A stretch of DNA of 64,000 nucleotides from Streptomyces griseochromogenes (GCF_001542625.1 NZ_CP016279.1:8990001-9054000); one strand, 5' to 3'; counted from the first letter of the stretch, positions 1-10,617 are shown. Made by a program: numbers and translations. Notes: a model not told the origin generated them from the letters alone.

Positions 1-582
1 GCCCAGGTAGAACTCCAGGCCGTACGGGGCGCGGACCCGCTCCTCGTACAGCTCCTGGATCGTACGGCCCGTCGCGCGCCGGACGATCTCACCGGTGAGC
101 GCGCCGATCACCAGGGCGTGGTAGCCGAAGGCGATACCGGGGCGCCAGAACGGCCGCTGGTCGGCGAGGCGTTCGGCGAGGGCCCGGTCGTCGGCCATCT
201 CCGCCGGGCTGAACCCGGTGTCGGTGCCGACCAGGCCCGCGCGGTGCGCGAGCAGGTCGCGCAGGGTCAGCGAACCCTTGCCCTCGGCGCCGAACTCCGG
301 CCAGTAGTAGGTGACTTTGCGGTCCAGCTCCAGCGTGCCGTCCTGCACCAGCAGGGCCACGACGAGGTGGGCGGCGCCCTTCGTGGACGAGAACACGCCG
401 TACAGCGACTCCCCGTCGACACCCTCGCCCGCCCACAGGTCCACGACCCGGCGGCCGTGGACGTAGGCGCACAACTGTCCCTCGTAGTCGTCCCGTTCCT
501 CCGCGAGGAACGCGGCGAACTCCTCGCGCACCGCTTCGAAACCCTCGCCGACCGTGCCGTGGACGGTGATCCCCTGCGTCAT
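1..582 (-). CDS. Beta-lactamase-family serine hydrolase (EstB-like), 3' end outside window
   Basis: N-terminal 194 residues of a class C beta-lactamase/DD-peptidase-fold hydrolase; the rest lies beyond base 1. The catalytic Ser-x-x-Lys motif reads SSTK (residues 65-68). The second motif is the Tyr of GYHALVIGALTGE (Tyr154), followed by His-Ala instead of the penicillin-binding Ser/Ala-x-Asn. That variant is typical of EstB-type esterases, so ester hydrolysis is likelier than beta-lactam resistance (family inference). No signal peptide is visible, suggesting a cytoplasmic enzyme. The ATG at 580-582 is chosen because the reading frame opens there with MTQGITVHG, the usual start of this family. 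It is transcribed leftward, away from the next gene's 3' end. Confidence 0.85.
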   Translation of the reverse strand, partial: MTQGITVHGTVGEGFEAVREEFAAFLAEERDDYEGQLCAYVHGRRVVDLWAGEGVDGESLYGVFSSTKGAAHLVVALLVQDGTLELDRKVTYYWPEFGAEGKGSLTLRDLLAHRAGLVGTDTGFSPAEMADDRALAERLADQRPFWRPGIAFGYHALVIGALTGEIVRRATGRTIQELYEERVRAPYGLEFYLG

Positions 583-842
583 CCGTACTCCTCAACCGAG
601 CCGCTGTTCGCCGCTCCCTCTGTACACAACGCCCTTTCCGCCGCCGGGCGTTCCCGAGATCGGTACGGCGAGGTGTGCCCGTTCGACTCAACCGTCTCTC
701 CGGCCGGTCGGTGTCAGCGATACCCCGGATGGCGGAGGGCATGGGGTGGTACGGGGGCATGCGGGGGGCTCAGGCGCGAGCGAGCGGCGCCCTCGGGCCG
801 CTCAACCGGCCCGGAACGCTCCACGGCGACCCGGCAGCGCCC

Positions 843-1853
843 TTACGTGCACCACCACAGGAACTGCTTGCACGTCTTCGTCGGCGACGGCTGCGGCGCC
901 GGGTTCGAGGTCGTCGGCTTCGAGGTCGGGGTGGGCGTCGGCCGGGAGGTCGCCGGGGCGGTGGGGGCCGAGGTGCCCGCGCCCGAGCCCGTCGTGGCGG
1001 ACTGCCCGGCCTTGTCGGTGGCCTTGGCGGACGGGGACTCGGACGCCTTGTCCTTCGGGGACTCGGAGGCGGAGGCCGACGCGTCCGGGGAGGCGGAGGC
1101 CGCCGGTCCGGCCCCGGTGCCCGAGGTGTCGTCGAGGGGGGCCGCCGCCGGGTCCGGGGAGGCGGACGAGGTGCCGCCGTCCACCGACTCGCCGCCGGAC
1201 GCGGCCGGCTTGCCGCCGGAGAAGGGGGCATCCATGCCGAGTTCGGCGAAACTGAGCCCGCCGGCCGCCAGGACGAAGCCCGCGGCGATCAGCACGGTAC
1301 GGCGCCGGCGGCGCCGGTGCGCGGCCGCCTTGCGGTCACGACGGCTGGCGTCGGCCGTCTCGGGCCCTTCGGCCGTCTCGCCCCTGCCGGATGCGCCGCC
1401 GCGGCCGCGCGACTGGCGCCGGGAGGCCCGGCCGCCGGGCTCGGCCGCGGCCGCGCGGTCGTGCCGGTCGGCGACCTCGCCCTCGCCCTCGCCCTCGTCC
1501 TCACCCTCGCCCGCGTACGCGTCGTACTCGTCGCGATCGGGGTGGTCGTCGTAGCCGTCCGGGTCGGGGTGAGGCTGCGGGTCCGTGCCGAGGCCCGTGA
1601 ACTCGCCCGAGTGCTCGGGGGCCGCGTAGTAGGCGGGCTGGGCGGGCTGGGCGGGCAGGCCCGCGAGGCCGGCGTACGGGTCGCCGGACGGACCGGTGAA
1701 GGCTTCCTGTACGTACGGACCCGCCATCGCGCCCGCGTATCCGTGCGCGGCGGGCGCGTCGGCGCGCGCGGCGACAGACTGGGCCGGCGCGCCGCACCCC
1801 GGGCAGGCCAGGGCGCCGTTGAGGTGCCGTTGGCACGGGTGGCAGAAGTCCAT
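843..1853 (-). CDS. SCO2400-family zinc-ribbon membrane protein
   Basis: 336 residues. The N-terminus carries two CxxC pairs (CHPC at residues 4-7 and CPGC at 17-20), a small zinc ribbon. A long low-complexity Ala/Gly/Asp/Glu region (about 25-165) follows, then a basic patch (RRRRRR, 180-185), one membrane helix (about 186-203) and an outward Ser/Pro/Thr-rich tail ending in a Lys-Thr-Cys...Cys-Thr stretch. I recognise the start (MDFCHPCQRHLNGALACPGCG) as the SCO2400 family of streptomycetes, whose function is unknown. The topology suggests a single-pass protein with a cytoplasmic zinc ribbon and an extracellular Ser/Thr-rich tail. It diverges from the dehydratase gene at 2055. Confidence 0.75.
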   Translation of the reverse strand: MDFCHPCQRHLNGALACPGCGAPAQSVAARADAPAAHGYAGAMAGPYVQEAFTGPSGDPYAGLAGLPAQPAQPAYYAAPEHSGEFTGLGTDPQPHPDPDGYDDHPDRDEYDAYAGEGEDEGEGEGEVADRHDRAAAAEPGGRASRRQSRGRGGASGRGETAEGPETADASRRDRKAAAHRRRRRRTVLIAAGFVLAAGGLSFAELGMDAPFSGGKPAASGGESVDGGTSSASPDPAAAPLDDTSGTGAGPAASASPDASASASESPKDKASESPSAKATDKAGQSATTGSGAGTSAPTAPATSRPTPTPTSKPTTSNPAPQPSPTKTCKQFLWWCT

Positions 1854-1969
1854 GACGCCGGAAGACTAGATTCCCCTCCGGTCACGTTCCTAGGCGCCCC
1901 TGTGAAGGTTTCGTGCGGGAGCGAAAAGGTTCTCGAAAGTCTTGCCGAAACCGTTACCCGTTCGACCCA

Positions 1970-1999
1970 TTGACACCCCCACCGCCCCCTCCTTACTGT
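1970..1999 (+). promoter_or_regulatory. Sigma-70 (HrdB)-type promoter of the dehydratase operon
   Basis: A consensus TTGACA (-35, 1970-1975) is followed after 18 bp by TACTGT (-10, 1994-1999). Transcription would begin near 2006, about 50 bp before the GTG at 2055. The two operator-like repeats at 2009-2036 lie immediately downstream of the predicted start. Confidence 0.7.
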
Positions 2000-2008
2000 C
2001 ACGCCAGC

Positions 2009-2036
2009 ATTTCGAACGTGTGACGAAATTTCGAAC
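2009..2036 (+). promoter_or_regulatory. Operator-like repeats ATTTCGAAC (x2) with CGAAATTTCG palindrome
   Basis: ATTTCGAAC occurs at 2009-2017 and again at 2028-2036, starts 19 bp apart. The second copy extends into a perfect 10-bp palindrome, CGAAATTTCG (2024-2033). Both sit just downstream of the promoter's -10 box, where a bound repressor would block transcription. Similar sites lie before the gene at 4351 (4321-4336) and before the IclR-family gene (27412-27427), so that regulator is the likely binder (inference). Confidence 0.6.
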
Positions 2037-2054
2037 AGCTGAGGGGCAACTGCC

Positions 2055-3212
2055 GTGCGCATCACCGGAATCAGCACCCACGTGGTCGGGACGCCGTGGC
2101 GCAACCTGACCTACGTCCAGGTGCACACCGACGAGGGGATCACGGGAGTCGGCGAGACCCGGATGCTCGGTCACACCGACGCGCTGATCGGCTATCTGCG
2201 AGAGGCCGAGGCCAATCACATTCTGGGATCCGACCCGTTCGCCGTCGAGGATCTCGTACGCCGTATGAAGTACGGCGACTACGGGCGGGCCGGCGAGATC
2301 GTCATGTCCGGCATCGCGGTCGTCGAGATGGCCTGCTGGGACATCAAGGGCAAGGCCCTCGGCGTGCCCGTCTGGCAGTTGCTGGGCGGAAAGGTGACGG
2401 ACAGGGTCAAGGCGTACGCCAACGGGTGGTACACGACCGAGCGAACGCCCGAGGCCTACCACAAGGCCGCGCAGGCGGTCGTCGCGCGCGGCTACCGGGC
2501 CCTGAAGATCGATCCCTTCGGCACCGGGCACTTCGAGCTGGACCACGAGCGGACGCTGTACGCCGTCTCCCTCATCGAGGCCGTGCGCGACGCCATCGGC
2601 CCCGAGGCCGAGCTGATGCTGGAGATGCACGGCCGCTTCTCCCCCGCCACCGCCGTCCGGCTGGCCAAGGAGATGGCTCCCTTCGAGCCCGCCTGGCTGG
2701 AGGAGCCGGTGCCACCGGAGAACCTGAAGGCACTGGAGAAGGTCGCCGCCAAGGTGAACATCCCGGTCGCCACGGGCGAGCGGATCCACGACCGGATCGA
2801 GTTCCGCGAGCTGTTCGAGAGCCAGGCCGCCGACATCCTGCAGCCCGACGTGGGCCACCTCGGCGGCATCTGGGAGACCCGGAAGCTCGCCGCCACCGCC
2901 GAGACCCACTACATGCTTCTCGCCCCGCACAACGTGGGCGGGTCCGTGCTCACCGCGGCCTCGCTCCAGGTCGGCTTCACCTCCCCGAACTTCAAGATCC
3001 TTGAGCACTTCAACGATTTCGCGGACGCGGAGATCAAGAAGGTGGTCAAGGGCGCCCCCGAGGTCGTCGACGGGTACTTCCACCTCTCCGACGCACCCGG
3101 CCTCGGCGTCGAGCTGGACACCGACGCGGCCGCCGAATTCCCGCAGCAGCAGGCCCGGTTCGACCTGTGGGCCGAGGGCTGGGAGCAGCGCAAGCCGAAG
3201 GACACGAAGTGA
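2055..3212 (+). CDS. Enolase-superfamily (mandelate racemase/MLE) sugar-acid dehydratase
   Basis: 385 residues, normal for the family: an N-terminal capping domain (1-115) and a (beta/alpha)7-beta barrel. Magnesium ligands appear as Glu190 (LMLEMHGR), Glu216 (AWLEEPVPPEN) and Glu242 (ATGERIHDR). His192, Asp265 (QPDVGHLGG) and His292 (LAPHNVGG) match the acid/base residues of galactonate-type dehydratases. The second-strand KIDPF (151-155) replaces the classic KxK of mandelate racemase. I infer aldonate dehydration to a 2-keto-3-deoxy acid; the exact sugar is not readable. GTG start at 2055 with GAGGGG upstream. It overlaps the dehydrogenase gene by 4 bp (GTGA), so the two are translationally coupled. 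Confidence 0.85.
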   Translation: MRITGISTHVVGTPWRNLTYVQVHTDEGITGVGETRMLGHTDALIGYLREAEANHILGSDPFAVEDLVRRMKYGDYGRAGEIVMSGIAVVEMACWDIKGKALGVPVWQLLGGKVTDRVKAYANGWYTTERTPEAYHKAAQAVVARGYRALKIDPFGTGHFELDHERTLYAVSLIEAVRDAIGPEAELMLEMHGRFSPATAVRLAKEMAPFEPAWLEEPVPPENLKALEKVAAKVNIPVATGERIHDRIEFRELFESQAADILQPDVGHLGGIWETRKLAATAETHYMLLAPHNVGGSVLTAASLQVGFTSPNFKILEHFNDFADAEIKKVVKGAPEVVDGYFHLSDAPGLGVELDTDAAAEFPQQQARFDLWAEGWEQRKPKDTK

Positions 3213-4213
3213 GTTCCCAGGTTCTCGTCGAAGCGCCGGGCGTGCACCGGGTCGAGGACCACACGCCCCGGGAACCCGGCCCCGGCGAGGCGCTGGTCGC
3301 CGTGCACGCGGTGGGCATCTGCGGCAGCGACCGCGAGGTGTACCGGGGCAACCGGCCCGAGGGGTACGTCCGTTACCCGCTCACGCCCGGCCACGAGTGG
3401 TCGGGGACCGTGCGGGCCGTGGGTGCCGGAGTGCCTTCGAGGCTCGTCGGCCGCAAGGTGGTCGGCGAGGGCTTCCGCAACTGCCAGGTGTGCGACCGCT
3501 GCCACGCGGGCGAGACCACGCTGTGCACGGCCGGGTACGAGGAAACAGGATTCACCCAGCCGGGCGCCATGGCCGCCACCCTCACCCTGCCCGCCCGGCT
3601 GCTGCACCCGCTGCCGGACGACGCCGACCTCACCGCCGCCGCCCTGCTGGAGCCGGCCGCCTGTGTCGCGGCCGCCGCCCTGAAGGCGAAGGCACAGCCG
3701 GGCGAGCGGGTCGCGGTGGTCGGCACGGGCACGCTCGGCATGTTCGCCGTGCAGTTCCTGAAGGCCGTCTCACCGGCGGAGCTGCTGGTGGTGGGCACCC
3801 GCGACGACCGGGAGGCGCTCTCCCGGCGCTTCGGGGCCACCGACTTCCGGCTGAGGGACCAGGACCTCCCGGACGATGTCGACGTCGTGATCGAGACCGC
3901 CGGGTCCGCGTCCGCCGCGCGCACCGCCGCCGCCCTGCTCAGGCGCGGCGGACGCCTGGTCCTCACCGGAATCCCGGCGCCGGGCGCGGACGGGCTCGAC
4001 CCGACCGGTCTGGTCGTACGGCAGCTGGAGGTGCACACGGTCTTCGGGGCACCGCCGGACGCCTGGGCGCACACCGTGCGGGTGTTCGGCGCCGGGCTGC
4101 TGGACCCGCTGCCCCTGGTCACACACGAGCTGCCGCTGACCGAGTTCCCGCGCGCCATCGAGCTGGTGGGGGCGGGCGATCCGAGGGTGGGCAAGGTGCT
4201 GCTCCGTCCCTAG
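3209..4213 (+). CDS. Zinc-dependent medium-chain alcohol/sugar dehydrogenase
   Basis: 334 residues, medium-chain dehydrogenase fold. Catalytic-zinc residues lie in GICGSD and PGHEWSG; the structural-zinc lobe has four cysteines (CQVCDRCHAGETTLC); the Rossmann nucleotide loop is VVGTGTLGMFAVQ. The LLEPAAC segment is typical of sorbitol/threonine-dehydrogenase-like members. I infer oxidation of a sugar or sugar derivative feeding the dehydratase encoded just upstream. The GTG at 3209 is chosen because it overlaps the upstream stop (GTGA) and opens with SSQVLVEAPG; an earlier in-frame start would lie inside the dehydratase gene. A strong hairpin (4216-4260) follows its stop. Confidence 0.85.
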   Translation: MSSQVLVEAPGVHRVEDHTPREPGPGEALVAVHAVGICGSDREVYRGNRPEGYVRYPLTPGHEWSGTVRAVGAGVPSRLVGRKVVGEGFRNCQVCDRCHAGETTLCTAGYEETGFTQPGAMAATLTLPARLLHPLPDDADLTAAALLEPAACVAAAALKAKAQPGERVAVVGTGTLGMFAVQFLKAVSPAELLVVGTRDDREALSRRFGATDFRLRDQDLPDDVDVVIETAGSASAARTAAALLRRGGRLVLTGIPAPGADGLDPTGLVVRQLEVHTVFGAPPDAWAHTVRVFGAGLLDPLPLVTHELPLTEFPRAIELVGAGDPRVGKVLLRP

Positions 4214-4215
4214 CC

Positions 4216-4260
4216 GTACGCCGGCCGGGGCGTGACCTGACGGCGCCCCGGCCGGCGTAC
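4216..4260 (+). terminator. Hairpin terminator, 17-bp perfect stem
   Basis: GTACGCCGGCCGGGGCG (4216-4232) pairs perfectly with 4244-4260 across an 11-nt loop. It starts three bases after the dehydrogenase stop. There is no T-run, which is common for Streptomyces terminators. It separates the dehydratase-dehydrogenase unit from the next transcription unit. Confidence 0.75.
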
Positions 4261-4320
4261 CACCCGGGCCTCTTTCGCACCCGGAGCCGGGCCTTTCCCG
4301 TACCCAGAGCCCCGAACCTT

Positions 4321-4336
4321 GTACGAAATACCGAAC
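4321..4336 (+). promoter_or_regulatory. Operator-like site before the transport operon
   Basis: GTACGAAATACCGAAC matches 13 of 16 positions of the palindrome GTTCGAAATTTCGAAC derived from the site at 2021-2036. It ends 14 bp before the GTG start at 4351, a position suited to repression of the 4351-9322 operon. The likely binder is the IclR-family protein encoded at 26605-27378 (inference from motif sharing). Confidence 0.5.
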
Positions 4337-4350
4337 ACGAAGGACAGCTT

Positions 4351-5316
4351 GTGACCGACGCTTCCGCCTCGGCAGCCCGCAGGCCCGGCGAGCAGGTGCT
4401 CGCCGCACTCGGCCTGGGCGCGCCCGCTCTCGACCCCGCCGACGCCTCCGCCCACCGCTTCCCGGGCGGCGGCCGCTGGCGCACCGAGATCCCCTCGTGC
4501 GAGGGTCCCGAGGCGCTGGCGGTCGTACTGAAGGAAGCCTCGCGCCTCGACGTGCCGATCCACCGCGTCAGCCAGGGCAGCGGCGTGTGGATGCTCACCG
4601 ACGCCGAGATCACCGAGATGGTCGAGGCGACCGCGGCACGGGACATCGAGCTGTGCCTGTTCACCGGCCCGCGCGGCACCTGGGACATCGGCGGCTCGGT
4701 GCGCTCCGACTCGCGGGGGGCCGGACTGCGCGCGCGGGGCCACGACGCCGTCGCCGGCTGTGTCGAGGACGCCGTCCGGGCCACCGAGCTGGGCGTCAAG
4801 TGCCTGCTGGTGGCCGACGAGGGCGTGCTGTGGACCCTGCACCGGGCTCGGCAGCGGGGGATCGTCCCGGCCGACACCACCCTGAAGGTCTCGGCGCTGA
4901 TAGGGCCGGTCAACCCCGCCTCGTACGCGGTGTACGAGCACCTGGGCGCCGACTCCGTCAATGTGCCCAGCGATCTGACGCTCGATCACCTCACCGAGAT
5001 CCGCCGGGTGTCCGGCGCCCCCATGGACATGTACATCGAGGCCCCCGACGACCTCGGCGGCTATGTGCGGATGTACGAGGTCTCCGAGCTGATCCGGCGC
5101 GGCGCACCGCTCTATCTGAAGTTCGGCCTGTCCAAGGCTCCCGGCATCTACCCGTGGGGCACCCATCTGCGGGACGTGACCCTGGACACCGCCCGGGAGC
5201 GGGTGCGGCGCGGCCGGCTCGCCCTGGACCTGCTGGCCCGGCACGGCGCGGACGGCGACATGGCACCGCTCGGCTCCCGGCTGCCCGGCCCGCTCAACCG
5301 ATTTCCCACGGACTAG
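4351..5316 (+). CDS. Unrecognised probable TIM-barrel protein (weakly U32-peptidase-like)
   Basis: 321 residues, no signal peptide or membrane helix. Recurrent strand-helix units (KVSALIGPVNPASY, GADSVNVPSDLTLDHL, GAPMDMYIEAPDDLGG, APLYLKFGLSKAPG) suggest a TIM barrel, and the general look recalls proteins annotated as U32-type peptidases, but I see no diagnostic protease motif. As the first gene of the sugar-import operon, preceded by the shared operator, it is more plausibly a sugar-acid enzyme such as an aldolase, isomerase or dehydratase-like protein (context inference only). GTG start at 4351 has a GAAGGAC ribosome site at 4339-4345; the in-frame extension upstream runs into the terminator and the dehydrogenase gene. 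Confidence 0.6.
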   Translation: MTDASASAARRPGEQVLAALGLGAPALDPADASAHRFPGGGRWRTEIPSCEGPEALAVVLKEASRLDVPIHRVSQGSGVWMLTDAEITEMVEATAARDIELCLFTGPRGTWDIGGSVRSDSRGAGLRARGHDAVAGCVEDAVRATELGVKCLLVADEGVLWTLHRARQRGIVPADTTLKVSALIGPVNPASYAVYEHLGADSVNVPSDLTLDHLTEIRRVSGAPMDMYIEAPDDLGGYVRMYEVSELIRRGAPLYLKFGLSKAPGIYPWGTHLRDVTLDTARERVRRGRLALDLLARHGADGDMAPLGSRLPGPLNRFPTD

Positions 5317-5358
5317 CCGATCCCTTCTCCACGACGAGACCGACAAGGACTGATCACC

Positions 5359-6468
5359 ATGCGCAACCGCAGAGCCGCACTCGCCGCGATAGCCGCGGCC
5401 GCCTCGCTCGCCCTCACGCTGACCGCCTGCGGCCAGAGCGGCGAGGGCGGCAGCAAGGAGAAGACGGGCGACGCCAAGGGCGGCACCATCGGCATCGCGA
5501 TGCCGACCAAGTCCTCCGAGCGGTGGATCGCGGACGGCAAGAACGTCGTCGACGAGCTTCGGGCCAAGGGCTACAAGACCAAGCTGGTCTACGGCGAGGA
5601 CGACCCGGAGACCCAGGTCTCGCAGATCGAGAACCTGATCACGCAGGGCGTCAAGGGCCTGGTCATCGCGGCCATCGACAACAAGTCCCTGAACAGCGTG
5701 CTGCAGGAGGCCGCGGACGCCGACATCCCGGTCATCTCCTACGACCGCCTGATCCTCGGCACCAAGAACGTCGACTACTACGCCTCCTTCGACAACGAGA
5801 AGGTCGGCAGGCTGCAGGGCACGTACATCGTCCACAAGCTGGGCCTGGACAGCGGCAAGAAAGGCCCGTTCAACATCGAGCTGTTCGCCGGCTCCAACGA
5901 CGACAACAACACCCGGTACTTCTTCAACGGCGCGATGAGCGTCCTGAAGCCGTACATGGACAAGAAGCAGCTGGTGGTCCGCTCCGGCCAGACCGCGCTG
6001 AACCAGGTCACCACCCTGCGCTGGGACGGCGCGACCGCGCAGAAGCGCATGGACGACGTCCTCACCTCGTCCTACAAGTCGCAGCGGGTCGACGCGGTCC
6101 TGTCCCCCTACGACGGCATCTCCATCGGCATCCTGTCCTCCCTCAAGTCGGACGGCTACGGCTCGGGCAGCAAGCCGCTGCCGGTCGTCACCGGCCAGGA
6201 CGCCGAGCTGGCCTCGGTGAAGTCGATCATCGCCGGTGAGCAGACGCAGACCGTCTTCAAGGACATCCGCAAGCTGGCCAAGGTCGCCGCGACCATGGTC
6301 GACGACGTACTCAAGGGCAAGAAGCCGCAGGTCAACGACACCAGGTCGTACGACAACAAGGCCAAGGTCGTGCCCGCGTACCTGCTCCAGCCGGTGAGCG
6401 TCGACAAGTCCAACTACGAGGACGCGCTGGTCAAGACGGGCTACTACACCGAATCCCAGCTCAAGTAG
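5359..6468 (+). CDS. chvE: Multiple-sugar ABC transporter substrate-binding lipoprotein
   Basis: 369 residues. A lipoprotein signal ([10 protein letters not shown]..., lipobox LTAC with Cys24) precedes a type I periplasmic-binding fold. [49 protein letters not shown] and VISYDRLI are characteristic of ChvE-type receptors for arabinose, galactose, xylose or glucose. It is anchored to the outer face of the membrane and hands sugar to MmsA/MmsB, encoded next. Spacing to mmsA is 50 bp, same strand, so one operon is likely. Family membership is firm; the sugar preference is not readable. Confidence 0.9.
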   Translation: MRNRRAALAAIAAAASLALTLTACGQSGEGGSKEKTGDAKGGTIGIAMPTKSSERWIADGKNVVDELRAKGYKTKLVYGEDDPETQVSQIENLITQGVKGLVIAAIDNKSLNSVLQEAADADIPVISYDRLILGTKNVDYYASFDNEKVGRLQGTYIVHKLGLDSGKKGPFNIELFAGSNDDNNTRYFFNGAMSVLKPYMDKKQLVVRSGQTALNQVTTLRWDGATAQKRMDDVLTSSYKSQRVDAVLSPYDGISIGILSSLKSDGYGSGSKPLPVVTGQDAELASVKSIIAGEQTQTVFKDIRKLAKVAATMVDDVLKGKKPQVNDTRSYDNKAKVVPAYLLQPVSVDKSNYEDALVKTGYYTESQLK

Positions 6469-6518
6469 CCCCCGCCGACCGACCCACTGTTCGGATCCAC
6501 TGACTGGAAGGCACGACC

Positions 6519-8077
<1,559 letters not shown>

Positions 8078-8081
<4 letters not shown>

Positions 8082-9322
8082 GCACGGATGTGACCGCCAA
8101 GAGCCCGGCCCCCGCGCCGCCGGGCAGGAGCGGCGCGGGAGCCGGCTCCGGTCTCCTCCAGCTGATGCTGGACGGCCTGCGCCGCAACATGCGCCAGTAC
8201 GGCATGCTGATCGCGCTCGGCCTGATCGTGGTCCTCTTCGCGGTCTGGACCGACGGGGACCTGCTGCTGCCGCGCAACGTCTCCAACCTGGTGCTGCAGA
8301 ACAGCTACATCCTGATCCTCGCGATCGGCATGATGCTGGTCATCATCGCCGGGCACATCGACCTCTCGGTCGGCTCGCTCACCGCGTTCGTCGGCGCGTT
8401 CGCGGCCGTACTGACCGTGCAGCACCACCTGGCCTGGCCGATCGCGCTGGTGCTGTGCCTGCTGGTGGGCGCCGTGGCCGGCGCCGTGCAGGGCTTCCTG
8501 ATCGCCTATCTGGGCATTCCGTCCTTCATCGTCACCCTCGCCGGAATGCTTCTCTTCCGCGGTCTGACGGAGATCCTGCTCAAGGGCCAGACCCTCGGCC
8601 CGTTCCCGGACGGCCTGCAGAAGATGGGCAACGGCTTCCTGCCCGAGGCCGGCCCGGACACCAACTACCACAACCTCACCCTGCTGCTCGGGCTGGTGCT
8701 GATCGCGGCCGTGGTGTGGCAGGAGGTCCGCGACCGCCGCCGCCAGCAGGAGTTCGCCCTGGACGTCCTGCCCGCCCGCCTCTTCCTGCTCAAGCTGACC
8801 GCGCTCATCTCCGCGATCCTCGTACTGACCCTGCTGCTCGCCAGCTACAAGGGCGCCCCGATCGTGCTGATCATCCTCGGCGCGCTGGTCGTCGGCTACG
8901 GCTACGTGATGCGCAACGCGGTGTTCGGCCGCCACATCTACGCGATCGGCGGCAACCTGCCGGCGGCCAAGCTGTCCGGTGTGAAGGACAAGAAGGTCAC
9001 CTTCTACGTCTTCCTGAACATGGGCGTGCTCGCGGCCCTGGCGGGTCTGGTGGTCGCCGCCCGTCTGAACGCGGCCTCCCCCAAGGCGGGCGTCAACTTC
9101 GAACTGGAGGCGATCGCCTCCTCGTTCATCGGTGGCGCGTCCATGAGCGGCGGTGTCGGCACCGTCCTCGGCGCGATCATCGGCGGTCTCGTCCTCGGCG
9201 TGCTGAACAACGGCATGAACCTCCTCAGTGTCGGCACCGACTGGCAGCAGGTCATCAAGGGGATCGCCCTGCTGGTGGCGGTCGGCTTCGATGTATGGAA
9301 CAAGCGCAAGTCCGGTTCGTAA
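8078..9322 (+). CDS. mmsB: Multiple-sugar ABC transporter permease
   Basis: 414 residues, multi-spanning inner-membrane permease of the ribose/xylose type (BPD_transp_2). Family landmarks are [18 protein letters not shown] near residue 90, [17 protein letters not shown], and the C-terminal [36 protein letters not shown] hydrophilic insertion around [10 protein letters not shown] separates two hydrophobic halves. The start overlaps the mmsA stop by 4 bp. A strong hairpin after the stop (9331-9358) ends the importer operon or attenuates readthrough into the epimerase gene. Confidence 0.92.
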
Positions 9323-9330
9323 GTCAGCTC

Positions 9331-9358
9331 GGGCCCCACCGGAGAACCGGTGGGGCCC
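9331..9358 (+). terminator. Hairpin terminator after mmsB
   Basis: GGGCCCCACCGG (9331-9342) and CCGGTGGGGCCC (9347-9358) form a perfect 12-bp stem with a 4-nt AGAA loop, followed by a short pyrimidine tract. It lies between the permease stop and the aldose epimerase ribosome site, so it may act as a partial terminator within an extended operon. Confidence 0.75.
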
Positions 9359-9380
9359 CTCCTTTGCGCAGGAGCCGCAC

Positions 9381-10541
9381 ATGGAACTGAACAGACGTAC
9401 GGTCATCGCAGGTGCCGCGGCGGCGGGCATCGCCGCCACCGCCCTCGGCACGGGCGGCGCCCAGGCCGCCACCGGTCCGGGAGGCCGGGTGCCGGTGAAG
9501 GAACCCTTCGGCACACTCGCCGACGGCACGAAGATCTACCGCTGGTCGCTGGAGAACGGCGGCACCCGCATGAAGGTGCTGTCCTACGGCGGCATCGTCC
9601 AGACCCTGGAGGTCCCCGACCGGCACGGCCACCACGCCAACGTCGTCGCGGGCTTCGACGACATCGCCGACTACGTGGCCAAGAGCCCCTATTTCGGCGC
9701 CCTGATCGGCCGCTACGGCAACCGCATCGGCAAGGGGAGGTTCACCCTCGACGGCACGAGCTACCAGCTGTCCGTCAACGACGGCGTGAACAGCCTGCAC
9801 GGCGGTACCAAGGGCTTCGACAAGCACGTGTGGGACGTCGAGCCGTTCACCCGGGGCTCCGAGGTCGGACTCCACCTGTACTACACCAGCGCCGACGGCG
9901 AGATGGGCTATCCGGGCACGCTCCGGGCGAAGGTGACGTACACCCTCACCCGGCACGGCGAATGGCGCATCGACTACGAGGCCACCACCGACAAGGCGAC
10001 CGTCGTCAATCTCACCAGCCACGTCTACTGGAACCTGGCCGGTGAGAGCAGCGGCACGATCGAGGACCACGAGCTGCGGATCGCCGCGTCCCGCTACACC
10101 CCGACCGACTCGGGCCTGATCCCGACGGGCGAGCTGGCGAAGGTGGCCGGGACCCCCTTCGACTTCCGCCGCGCCAAGCCGATCGGCCGGGACATCCGGG
10201 CCGGCCACGAGCAGCAGGTGCAGGCCAAGGGGTACGACCACAACTGGGTCCTGGACAAGGGCATCACCGCGAGGCCCGAGCACATGGCGACCCTGCGCGA
10301 CCCGCGCTCCGGCCGCACCCTGAAGATCGCCACCGACCAGCCGGGCCTGCAGTTCTACTCCGGCAACTTCCTCGACGGCACCCTCACCGGCACCGGCGGC
10401 CGCACCTACCGCCAGGGCGACGCCCTGTGCCTGGAGACCCAGCACTTCCCGGACTCGCCGAACCACGCGGACTTCCCGTCGACCGTGCTGCGGCCCGGGC
10501 AGACGTACCGTACGACGACGATCCACACGTTCGGCGCCTGA
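9381..10541 (+). CDS. galM: Exported aldose 1-epimerase (galactose mutarotase)
   Basis: 386 residues. The N-terminus is a twin-arginine signal (NRRTVIAGAAAAGIAATALG...AQA), so the enzyme probably acts outside the cell. Mutarotase landmarks are GRYGNRIGKGRF, the His of VNSLHGGTKG, the His of NLTSHVYWNLAG, DHNWVLDKG, and the catalytic-base Glu in CLETQHFPDSPNH. It interconverts alpha and beta anomers of aldoses such as galactose or glucose, here probably presenting the anomer taken up by the ChvE importer. ATG at 9381 is preceded by GCAGGAG. Upstream in-frame starts would fall inside mmsB. Confidence 0.88.
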   Translation: MELNRRTVIAGAAAAGIAATALGTGGAQAATGPGGRVPVKEPFGTLADGTKIYRWSLENGGTRMKVLSYGGIVQTLEVPDRHGHHANVVAGFDDIADYVAKSPYFGALIGRYGNRIGKGRFTLDGTSYQLSVNDGVNSLHGGTKGFDKHVWDVEPFTRGSEVGLHLYYTSADGEMGYPGTLRAKVTYTLTRHGEWRIDYEATTDKATVVNLTSHVYWNLAGESSGTIEDHELRIAASRYTPTDSGLIPTGELAKVAGTPFDFRRAKPIGRDIRAGHEQQVQAKGYDHNWVLDKGITARPEHMATLRDPRSGRTLKIATDQPGLQFYSGNFLDGTLTGTGGRTYRQGDALCLETQHFPDSPNHADFPSTVLRPGQTYRTTTIHTFGA

Positions 10542-10617
10542 GGGACGCCATGGACGTGAAGTGGCTCACGTACCCCGCGAGTTGAACGCCACCCCGTCCG
10601 CCTCCGTATCCAAGGGC

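Noticed and set aside
1..582. Antibiotic-resistance beta-lactamase
   Set aside because: The Tyr-His-Ala motif and cytoplasmic N-terminus fit EstB-type esterases; no signal peptide for export.
118..2104. Long open frames on both strands overlapping the SCO2400-type gene
   Set aside because: They are shadows in high-GC DNA: Arg/Pro/Ala-rich, without ribosome sites, and opposite a gene with clear zinc-ribbon and membrane motifs.
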